Source: Quillaja saponaria
Taxonomy: Eukaryota > Streptophyta > Magnoliopsida > Fabales > Quillajaceae
Direction of reading: 5' to 3'
Assembly (NCBI GenBank): GCA_029379385.1
Contig: CM055610.1
Coordinates: 21,415,422-21,479,421, forward strand
Length of the DNA: 64,000 nt
Shown one piece after another: positions 50,269 to 61,200 of the stretch. The position numbers were made by a program, and so were the translations under genes. The notes beneath the pieces are model-generated. The model had not been told where the DNA came from. It made no database searches and saw only the letters and a program-made list of their open reading frames with translations. Position 1 is the stretch's first letter, and every line of letters starts with the position of its first letter.

Positions 50269-53188
50269 TTATTCAGGATGCGCAGTCCAATAAATCAGCC
50301 CACTGTATGACATAAAAAGTTTGTATTAGCAATAGAGGTAAATAATAAGAAAAAATATTGGGGTTGGAGGTAGAGGAGATGTTGGGACCATGGGTGAGTT
50401 GTTCATCATTGATGTTGAACAATAAGGCAGTAAAATAGGATGGAAATGATGAGAAGTAGCAATTATTTGGACTTCATTATTGTTAATCAATTTTTATAAA
50501 TTAATGACTTGCTTATCTAGCCCACAGATACAACCCAGATATAAAATACATTCTTTTCTATTGTAAAACAATTATCAAGCATCTTGTTTGAATGAAATAT
50601 GTACACATACAATTCATACATAACATCGTCTGAAAAGTGAAAACAAATTAGAAAAATGGTATAAAACTGCGATTAACATTTTCTTCAAATGTAAAAATAT
50701 AAATTAGGCATGTACAACACACAGTCAAATTGACTAGTATGTATGAGGCTTTTTTTTTTCTTTTCAAAAATTATTCAGAAAGCAATTTCAAAAACCCAAA
50801 ACCATTTTCATAAAGACCCAAACAGGCTTGTGTATTCTGTTGGAATTTTCCTTAGCATCACAATTCTAGGGTAAGTTTTCACAAAAGTAACAAGCTCATA
50901 AATCCAAAATTGTCCCCACGGCCCACATCCAAAACTAGGAGACAAATGAAGAGAGTATAAACGAATCAATGGAAAGCTGAATACCACTTACCTAACCAAG
51001 ACAAAAACACACTGAAAGACTCCTGCAGTTCCTGTCCACACTGAAGAGCCGGATTCAACAATTGAATCTTGTATCAATAGACCAACTGATGCCGCCAGAG
51101 AAACGAAGGATACAACATAAGCTAGGAAAAGCCATAGCTTCAGTCTGTTACAATGAGAGTTGATTACTAACCATAGGCTAAACAATCAAACCAACAAGGC
51201 ATGTGATTCTTTTAAGTCATTCTTAGAGTAAGTTGATGAGACCAAGATAACGTGTAATGGATACAACATAAGATAAGAAAAGCCATAGCTTCAGTCTGTC
51301 AAAATGAAATGTGATTAGTAACCATAGATAGCCTAGACAACCAAACACAATAAGGCATGTGATTCTTCCAAGTCATTCTTAGAGAAAGCTGATGTTCAAC
51401 AGATAACCAACCAGATTACTAAAGCCAGTACGGGCATATTGATAACAGATATGACACATGCCTAGACAGATGCACTCAGACAAAGATCTAAAGCTTCATT
51501 TTGATTCACAAGAATATAAATCCATATCAAGAATGTGTCGAGCAGTTGAGCTCAGTGTCTTTTGATCTAGTCTTTTGCTATTCTATCATGTTTTGGCTGC
51601 CACTTGCATGCAGGAACCCTGCTCGTTTCTTTTTGCGGCAGTATTGATAGATAGAGGTTTTTTCATTTACAAAATGGAAGACACAGTCAATTTTGTCAAA
51701 GGAAAGTGAGAGTTTTCTACCAGTTGCTCATTGCTCAAGTTAATAAGGAAATAGAGACCATTTATTATGAGCACAAGTATCAGTCGTTGTTTCTTCCAGC
51801 ATTTCATATTTGTGTGACTTCCAGAAGATACAAAAGTTCATAATGGCTGCAAATGTTCCACAAACAGTGACACTCAGATCCTTCGATTTCCTCTCAACAT
51901 TATAATTGTAAAACGCAACCATTGGGCTTCAGATAATAATGGGCATTTGCCTCCTAACTCCTGAGCCCTGACTTCTTAACCAGTCTCCATGTAGTGAATA
52001 CAGAAGAAAGCTTACTTCTATCCAACTGGACCATGCTTTGTATGAAAATATATTAGAAGTTGGCATACAAAAATTTGCTTGTAAGAGGCCGCAATAAAGC
52101 TCCAACTGCCAATTATCTAATGCATGAGGTAGAACAGGGCATAATATATTATGGCAGTTAAGTATGTGATGCACTCCAATCAAGAATATTAGGCAACAAA
52201 CTACTAAAAAATTCGACTAGTCCATTTACCTATCAAATAACAACTATACTCCTTTACCAGGCCCTAGATTTGATGTTGGAAAATGACACTGAACTCAAAA
52301 GAGGGGGGGGGGGGGGGGGGGGGGGGAGTCATACACACAAGCCACACCTTTTAATATTGTAAGAAGACAAATTCTCAATAAATACAGCACCTACATCTGT
52401 TTCCTAGCTTTCCTCTATCCTCCTTAAGAAAAAAGAAAAGACCAAGTTTCCTACCATCAGAACCATCCAGCAATGAATAAGCATAGTCATAGTCAATTAT
52501 GAAAAATTAGATGCTTTTGTGAATTTCAAACTTACTTTATTTTTCTGTACTTTCATCCAGCAATATCAGAAGCAACCCAAAAATTAGATAATCCCATCAA
52601 AATATACTCCAGATGGATGACTATCAATTGAATTTAGCTAAGGATTACTAATAAACAGTCAGATTCAGATGATACTAAGACACTAATCCAGAAAGAATCT
52701 CTTTAAGTCTTTATCATGCAAAACTGTAAATGTGATAACTTTCACAATGTTTAAGAGCTTTGGTTTACTAACACGGAACTAAAAAAAGCACCTGAAAATA
52801 AATTCAACAAGAAGTCAAAAGAAAACTAAAACCAAACAGGAGAAGCTTGTAAGCTTAAATATTTACAGGACCTCCACTCGCCTTCTTCGTAGGGAGAATA
52901 GTCAATCTCATCTTTTCTAACGCAATTGAACATTACAGCCGCTAAAGACGCAAAAATTCCTGCAAAAAACCAACAATCGGACATAAACTTAAACCATAAA
53001 AGGGAGAAATTTTAAACTATACACACAGTTTGAGATATAGAGAGCCCAAGCGAACCAGGAAGGTAGTGGATGAAGGACACCTTGACGGAGCTGCAGACGA
53101 CGGCGTCGATCCAAAACCACCAGCCGGTGCCGAAGATTGCACCTGCAACGCCAGGCCCAAAGATTGCCCACAATTCCATTAAATCCAT
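50269..53188 (-). CDS. TMEM50 family membrane protein, four exons, 135 aa
   Basis: Exons 53188-53056, 52959-52872, 51144-50992 and 50302-50269 join in frame to 135 aa, the usual plant length. It begins MDLMELWAIFGPGVAGAIFG and contains TGWWFWIDAVVCSSVKVSFI, GIFASLAAVMFNCVRKDEID, YSPYEEGEWRLKLWLFLAYV, and a last membrane segment ending GVFQCVFVLVSGLIYWTAHPE. There are four hydrophobic segments. The animal homologue TMEM50A/B is a small ER/endosomal membrane protein of poorly known function; the plant role is unknown. The exon 2 donor is GT but weak (GAG/GTCCTG). The first ~37 bp of exon 3 with its acceptor are duplicated in the preceding intron at 51259-51295, and a 24-base G run sits in that intron. 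Confidence 0.95.
51108..51390. repeat. 151-bp-period tandem duplication covering the 5' end of TMEM50 exon 3
   Basis: 51108-51232 and 51259-51390 are related: both contain GGATACAACATAAG, AAAAGCCATAGCTTCAGTCT, TAACCATAG and GGCATGTGATTCTT, AGTCATTCTTAGAG. In gene orientation each copy carries a pyrimidine-poor acceptor (..CAG/ACTGAAGC) and the LKLWLFL coding start. Only the downstream copy (51144) continues into the full exon. Confidence 0.9.
52303..52326 (+). repeat. 24-base G homopolymer in a TMEM50 intron
   Basis: An uninterrupted run of 24 G on the plus strand, so C in the transcript of the minus-strand gene. Such runs are rare in AT-rich plant DNA and prone to slippage and sequencing error, so the exact length is unreliable. 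Confidence 0.9.
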
Positions 53189-54890
53189 TTCGTGCACCTT
53201 TACTTTCTATCTTTCCTAGAATTCTACGATCAAAACGAAACTCATGAGATGCCCCAAACAGCTGGGCCGAAAGCTATTGTTCTTCCAGCCTAACGTGCAC
53301 TGTGAAATTCTGCTCCTCCTACCAGTCTAATTTCATCATTCATAATTTTTTATTTTATTATTATTATGAGAAAATTTAAATCTTTATAAGTAATTTATTT
53401 TTGTATTATATATTATTGATAATAATAAGTTCGATGTTTCACCAAAAAAAGGAAAAAAAATACTAGGTTGGATGTGGCCCTATGTCTCATTCCTGCCTCT
53501 AATAACTTGACCAATACCATATGACAAATTGAATTTTGTAAAGTTTAAGTATGATCTTAACCTCTATAAAGAATTGTTGGTTTAAATTTTATCGACATTG
53601 TTTGGAAATAAATATCATATTTTTTAGTTTTATCTAATTTATTTTCTAGTTAAAATAAAAAAAATACGAAAAACTCAAATAAAGTTAATAAATTTGTCAA
53701 ATTTCAATATTTACTCTTATTCTCTCCCTTTTTTAATTTGTAATTCTTAATTTGGAATTATTATATAAGTTTTTAATTAATATTCTTAAATTGATAAATT
53801 ATTGTTTATGAAATATTTCAATTTGTTTGCATTAATTTTGTTTTAAAATAATTAAATATATATTTTCACTATATCAAGATATTTATATACACATACCTTA
53901 TAATCAAATATTATAAAAGTGTTTCAAAACATACATTCTTTCAGTAATTTTAATCCTCAATGACACTTTTAAAAAATAAACAAAATAAATTATTTTACCT
54001 CATAACATTTTATGTTAACCCATTCAAATGTTATTTTAACTTCTTATATATTACTTTATAAACAGTTTTACTTAAAAAATATTTTTAACTAAAATAATTT
54101 TATAAACAATTTAACCAAACATATCTTACAATAATAAATTAAATTGATCTCAAATATAAACAACTTTGTCAATATATACTTGATACTCTGTCTACATTAG
54201 TATGAAATACAATTATATAATTTATAGACTTCTTAAGAAAATAAAGGAAATACAATTATATAATTTATAGACTTCTTAAGAAAGTAATTTTTCTAATAAT
54301 GAGACACTTATTAAGATTTAAGATAATAAACTTAAAAAATATGAAAATTTAAAATAGTAGTTAGCTTAATTTTAGTGATAAATAATAAATTATTTATTAT
54401 CTTAAATATCAATTCTTATATTTATTATGTTTTAGTAATGGTCATTAAAATTTTTAATAAATAATAAATATTTTGGAAAGTTTTTTTTTATTTTATATAA
54501 TTGTTAGATAATTTTAGTGAGATGTTCTAACCTATTACTTTAAAAATATTTTAATGTCATTCCCTATATTTATTTTATGTTAATAAATGAGTTAAGGGTA
54601 ATACTTGAAAACAACTCTTAAGAAAAATTATTGTAGCAAAAAAGAAAAAAAAAAGAGTTTGTGATATCTTTTAAGAAAAAAAGAAAACAAGAAAACTAGA
54701 GGCAGAAACCACACGACACGTGTGCAACGGCTCCAGTACATGATAGCAAAGATGTGGCGTAATTACACGATATAGAAACTAGACTATAAATTTATCTTCC
54801 AAAACGATCCGTTTTCAGTGCATGCAAAAAACGCGAATCTTCTTTCTCTTTCCTCCTCTCTATTCACTAATTTATTTTTTCTCTCTCTTC
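53189..54890. other. Intergenic region between divergent TMEM50 and PHD genes
   Basis: 53189-53330 should contain the TMEM50 promoter and 54700-54890 the PHD gene promoter. Between them is AT-rich DNA without a gene. A 37-bp unit is present twice, at 54204-54240 and 54247-54283, without mismatch. Confidence 0.55.
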
Positions 54891-54988
54891 GCCATCGAAA
54901 GCGAAATTGAATTGCAAAAAAAAAAAAGAAAAAAAAAGAAGGTAATCAGCCTTAAAACGGATCCGAAAAATTACGAGCCAGAATAACT

Positions 54989-55010
54989 GAAAACCCTAAC
55001 CCTAACCCTA
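54989..55010 (+). promoter_or_regulatory. Telo-box cluster (CCCTAA repeats) in the PHD gene leader
   Basis: AAAACCCTAACCCTAACCCTA contains three tandem CCCTAA units, beginning with the plant telo-box AAACCCTA. It lies about 210-230 bp upstream of the start codon. In plants telo-boxes occur near transcription starts of growth- and translation-related genes and can recruit telobox-binding factors; that role here is inferred. Confidence 0.75.
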
Positions 55011-55169
55011 GACCGGGGCTTATCCTCTTGACCTCTTTGTCTATCTCTCTACCCAACTGTTGCACGTGAAGACTGAAGCCAGTGTTAGATTAGTTGCAGA
55101 TAGGGTTATTGTTGATAGGTGCATGCAAGGATATGAACCAGGGTAAATTAGATAGGGAATAGGACTGGG

Positions 55170-55220
55170 ATGCCGGTGATGGAATGCGTCGGGGGTGGTT
55201 TACCTTCTTGTTATTGCTAA
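55170..55220 (+). promoter_or_regulatory. Upstream ORF whose stop overlaps the PHD start codon
   Basis: An ATG at 55170 opens a 16-codon frame (MPVMECVGGGLPSCYC) ending with TAA at 55218-55220. The last A is also the first base of the main ATG (TAATG). An in-frame ATG at 55184 would instead add 12 residues to the main protein. The TAATG layout suits termination-reinitiation; whether it is used is unknown. Confidence 0.5.
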
Positions 55221-58200
55221 TGACCGGAGGCCGATGTCAACGGCGGAAGAAGATGATGGGCAGGGGTGCAAAAGGAGGTTGTGGTACCGAGGAGAGACCT
55301 TGCCCGATCTCTAGGGCTCCGGCAACAACTCCGGCGACCCAAACGGAAAATTCGGAGAATTACACTTCACTAGAAATTGATTATTACTCTCAGGCTACGA
55401 AAGCTCTCAGTGAGCGTTCGCCTTTTGATGAAGAAACTTCAGCTTCAATTGTGCCCACTCTGCCTAGTGGGTTGGCGAGCCTCTTGAACAGGCATTCTGA
55501 TAGTCGAAGACGCCACAAGAAGTCTCATTCGAGTGCAGACAAGAAATCATCTCGATTAGGTGAGAAGTCGCGTAATTCCAACATTTGGGTTGAGACTGAG
55601 GATTACTTCAGAGACTTGACATTGCCAGATGTTGGCAATTTGTTTGAGGTATCAAACTTTAGTGGTTTAACTACTCGGAAGTGTTATTCAATTCCAATTC
55701 TGGGAAATGCTCCGAGGTCCAATGTAGGTATACCTGAGAATGGCATTGCTACTGATGCAATTGTAAATGAGGTTTCTTTTGAAGACGGGGACTGTCTCAT
55801 GGAAATTGACAGCGTCAGGGCTGATGTTTTGCCACAGGAGGATAAGTTGTTCACTATTTCTGATTTTTCTAGTTGTTTAGAGTGGCTTTTAGGTTATAGG
55901 AATAAGATTTCTTTAACTTCAGAGCGACCATCTAAAAAAAGGAAGCTTTTGGGTGCTGATGCGGGGTTAGAGAAAATTATAATTGCTGTCCCTTCTGAAG
56001 GGGACTCAACTTCATGTCATTATTGCTGCCTAGGGGACACTGGCAAAGAGTTCAACCAATTGATCGTTTGCAATTCTTGTAAAGCTTCAGTTCACCAGAA
56101 GTGCTATGGCGTGCATGACAATGTAGATATGTCTTGGTTGTGTTCCTGGTGTAAGCAGAAGGATGATGTTGGTGATTCAGTGCGGCCTTGTGTGCTTTGC
56201 CCAAAAAAGGGCGGTGCTTTGAAACTTGTGCATAAAAGTGTGGAAAATGGTGGGCCTTTGGAGTTCGCCCACTTGTTTTGTTGTCTATGGATGCCTGAGG
56301 TATATATAGAGGACTTAAGGAAGATGGAACCAATTATGAATGTGGAAGGAATCAAGGAAACCCGGAAAAAATTAGTCTGTAACATTTGCAAGGTGAAGTT
56401 TGGCGCTTGTGTTCGTTGTAGTCACGGTATGATTTGTTGCCTTCTTATTCTACATATGTTTCATGTCTTTTCTTTAGCTGGTTCACCAGGAGAACATTGT
56501 AGTTATTGGAAGCTGTCGCTCATTCTGCATCTGTTAAACTCCTGATTTGTATCACTCTGTTCCTAGTGGATTTTAAGATGTAATTTCTTGCATAACACTT
56601 GGACGGTCATGTTCTTTTTTCCATTTGAGAACTGACTAGCTTTAAGCTAATAAAAATGGAATCAATCTATTTGCATAGCTATTTTTAAGTTTCTTGATTT
56701 TCCTGGCTGTATGTAATTAGAATAATATACTTAGGATTTAAGTATAATTAACAATTTCACTATGTTAATATACTTAGGATTTAAGTATAATTAACAATTT
56801 CACTATGTTATGTTATAAAATGCGATCACCCCTCCCTCAACAAAGAAAAGACACTATCTTTCCTCTTCCATCTTGCCCTCAGGCCCTTCATGGAAAGCTC
56901 GATATTGTATTGAACAAGTAAGCGTTGGTTTTTTGAGAATCAAATCATTCAAGGCCAAGTGGATTTAATTCCTTTGTTTGGAAGAGTCTAAAATCAGTGG
57001 CTGCATTGTCTTGTTATAGCATGGAGATACATTTCAATTAATTGGCACGAAACTGTTTCTTTCTATCTTTCGTGCCTTCTATATGTACCACACTACCTGA
57101 TTTTGGAATAGAATATGTCTGGGTAGTAGGGATATGGATACCCTGAATGGTAATTTGATTTGTCTTACAGTCTCTTTTCAGTGCTGTAATGTTTGTATTG
57201 AAATTCCAAGATTATGCTCCTTTGCTGGGATTGTATGCATCAGGAACTTTGATTATGTGATGGTATTCTCCAAACTAAATTATATAATGATAAGCATTTG
57301 AAATTCCAAGTTTATGCTCCTTTGTTGGGATTATATGCATCAGGAATTTTGATTATGTGATGGTATCCTCCAAAGTAAAGGATATATTGATAAGTGTTCT
57401 CTTTCATTAGAGACTCTGGAATTGTGTTACCTTAAGATTGTTTGCTCGAGTCAATGTGGTATTCATTATGCTTCATGGTGATGATCTTGAGATAGCATTT
57501 CTATTTGTGAATTTGATGAGGATTGTACGAATTTCTTCTATGGTTGGTTTGCAAGTCTTCCTTGTTTGTTAGCGGATGGACTAATCAATAATTCTGAATT
57601 GAGAAGAGAGTTTGGGGCAAAAGAAAAATTCAGTTGTCTTCTAAGCATATTGAATTTGGTGGTTCATATCACAATTAACATGGGGGCAATAATGTGTATT
57701 TTCTTCCAAGTGAACTTCCTGTACAATTCATTTTTTGACAAGAAATCTCCTAGACACTTCTTGTGATGTAGGGTTAATACATCTGCATGGTGGGATATCC
57801 GTTGTTTGATAAACATGCTTATATATGCTATGATAGGTTTGGATTTTATTTATGAAGTATTATCTTTGACTCCAAATGAGATGGCATGTTGGTTGTTCAT
57901 TGTCATCCTCTTAAATGCATGACACTATTTAGTAAAAAAGATTTAAAATGTATAAAGGAGGTTATCTGTTGCTTGATAAACATGATTATATTATATACTT
58001 CATTGTCATCTCTCTTTTATTCGTTTTGGTTTCTTCACTGACATTTGAAGAGAAAAACTAACATTAAGTAAGAGAGGTCTCATAAGTTGGTGGTCTTGCT
58101 CATAGGATCGTTCAAGATTTTATTATTATTTCAGCGGGGTCTTTCAAAGAATGTAGCATTCACAAACATGCCCCTTCCCGACTTCCCTCCATTTTTAAAT

Positions 58201-61200
58201 TAAGAACATACCTTAAAGCAATTAGTGATTCCAGTGGTATTTGATTAAGAATCTTTGTGGAGTGAGCAGCTGGGCTGTGATGTGAGACGTTCTTCGCTTC
58301 ATTCTTGAATGGCTCCTTGTCCTTTTTTCTTGGTTAATCTGGTCTCAAAAGATAGTGACAGATTTTATCCCTAATTGAGCATGTGCTGTTCTTGTATGAT
58401 GTTTGTCAATGACTTTGTGTTTAAAGGCACCACCTCTATTTAATAATAAAAGTGGAATGTTAAAATACAAGTTCAAGACCTGCCTGCATTTTGTCATAAT
58501 AATTAACTGATATGTTGTTCACTTCTTCCAAACAAATCTTTCTTAAATGAGCCAAATTGTTTCTTTATCTGTTTCTACCACAGGGTATGATATATTTGAG
58601 GCAAGATAGCATTTGGTTACTATGTCTTCATTTGAGAAGAAAAAAATTGATATGATTGTCTGCCTGGGTTATGGGTTGATCAGTATTAGCAGTCAACTTT
58701 CATTTTTATGATTGGGGTTAGATAGCTTGTTTGTTGCTTTTTCTTCACCAATGAATATAAAACTTTCCAGGATTGTTCGGTCAGGCAGTGTTGACATCAA
58801 TTGGGTTAGAACTTAGAAACTTTCAGTTAATGCTCATTTTGAAGCCTTTTTTAATATACTGTGGCATGTTTAGTGCAATTTTTTGACATTTGAATCAAAT
58901 AGTAGACTGAGATTTGAATTTGTTGTAATGAATCTAATGATGGAATGCAAGCTTTTGAAATAATTATTAATTTTTTTTCACAAATCTGCTACGAGCTATT
59001 CCATAAGACGCGCAATATTGGTATATAGGATCTGTGCCATCACAGTTAGATTGCTGAGATTGCTGAGATTGCTGAGATTGCTGAGATTGCTAAGAGTTAT
59101 ATCAATATAAGCTTCATTGTTTCAAACTTGTGCTTTTTATCTAGTATTCAATATATTTTTTCACTATTTTTCTTGTGTTATCATCTTTTTCTTTTGGCAG
59201 GCATGATGTCACCTTAATATTTGTAGATTTTCTCCTTCTTCTTTTTTTCCCTCATTTGGTAATCTTCTGAGTTTTTCAAGAGTCATGCCTGTTCCACATT
59301 ACAGATAACTACATGTTCTGTTGTTAGTAGTGACATGTTGCAGTTATGGTTACTATGTCTCTACTTGTTCTAGTCGCTTTTAACGACTGTGCTCCTTTCA
59401 TTGCTGGCATGTTGCCTGTTTTTCATTTCTGGTGCTCTTAAATATTGTTAATCTTTCTGTATAATTTGTTCTCACTGGTGATTCTTTTCTGCTGGATGGT
59501 GTTCCAGGAACTTGCAGGGCTTCTTTCCACCCTATATGTGCAAGGGAGGCGAGACATAGAATGGAGGTTTGGGCAAAATATGGCTTTGATAATGTAAGTG
59601 TTTCCCGCCCACCATCTTATCAAAAGGAAAATGACAAACAAAATGAGAAGAAAAATTATTTCTCTTTTTTTGCTCAATATCACTACCCTTGTTTCTATTA
59701 TGCTATGTCCCAAAAGAGTTGTCCTCAATTTCAAGCCAGAATTTCTGACTAGGTGGGGTGGGGGAGGGAGTGGAGAAAAATATGAGTAGAACTAGTAATA
59801 AACTCTAAATTCAATGATTTTTATAGGTAATATTTGAACTTTTAGGGAGGCTGTGTTAAGGTGTTAGTACATGGCGTGAAATAAGTGTAAAATGTGACTT
59901 GTTAGAATTTTAGCGGCCATGGCCTCTCCCAGCTAGGTCCCACATTTGCTTGTCATTATCAGACTTGAAACAACCCTTCATCTGTTTCTGAACTCTAAGT
60001 ATTACTGTCATTAATTTGTGCTTAAATTGGAGTATTGTTTTGACCATAATTTGTTTGAATCCATTAAATAGTTTCCTTAATTTTAGAGCTGTTATCCAAG
60101 TAGTAAAACTATTTTGAGATGGTGGAAATACTTAGTCTGACCAACTTAAGAAACAAAAAGTGTTTTATTAGTGTTTACAGTCGGACACACTAAACATATA
60201 AAGGAACACGAACAACACTACAATTGCCTCTATTGCTTCTATTTTTATAATGTTCTATGCTTAGATTTATAATTGATTTAATGATGTGAGAATGGTTGCT
60301 GACATTTAAGTACATCCACTTTGCACTCTTCTTCAGGTTGAGTTGCGGGCCTTTTGTTCTAAGCACTCAGAAGTACAAGATTACAGTGGCACCCCTCAAG
60401 CCGGAAATCCTTCTGTATCAGTTGGTAGTGAATTATCTGTTGCCAACCCCCTTCCACTTACAAAGCCAGTAAGCAAACCACACAAGTCCAGAATTGGTCA
60501 TAGGAATGGGCATAATAATGGAGTGCATGTGAGTCCTTATGATAACTGTTCTGATAAATCGGGTGACGATGAACTACAAGAGGTTGGATCCTCTGATTCT
60601 AGATTAAGTGCCAGAGTCATACTGGATTGTGGTGGCACAGAGCAGCTTAATGACACAGAGTTCTTAGGGAGCAATAAGGATGTTAACCCATATGACTCCC
60701 TTAATTTTGCACTCATTTTGAAGAAGGTATTCTATATTGTGAGTGGAGTTGTATGCATATATATGCATGTTTATAATGAAATGTCCTTATGTTTTCAAAT
60801 AAGTTTGTACTAGTGAAAAATCTTACATCAGTTTATGGCAGTTGATTGATCGAGGAAAAGTTGATATGAAGAATGTAGCATTGGATATTGGCATTTCACC
60901 GGATTTATTAAGTGCAAATCTTGCTGTAATACTCTAACCTTGTTTAATTTCTAAAAGTAATTTTTTTTTTTTTGATAAAGTAATGATTTTATTAAAAGAA
61001 AAGGGTAATATCTTTGTATACAAGGCGGGTAAAGACACACCCACCCAAGGGTTTAACTTTGAAAAGTAATTTGTGCAGTCTTTCTCTTTTACCTCTAATC
61101 AATCATTCTTTTAGTTGATGTCTTTGACTTTCTTCCTGTAGGGTGATAGGTTGGTTCCTGATGTGCAATGCAAAATAGTCGACTGGTTTAAAGCTCATGC

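Larger units (their letters stand above)
56427..59507 (+). other. First intron of the PHD gene (3.1 kb) with several tandem repeats
   Basis: The donor is CACG/GTATGA and the acceptor TTCCAG/GAAC. Inside are a perfect 43-bp duplication (56723-56765 and 56766-56808), a 100-bp tandem duplication (57200-57299 and 57300-57399) and a 9-bp minisatellite TTGCTGAGA, about five units, at 59051-59095. No coding sequence or transposon is recognised. Confidence 0.85.
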
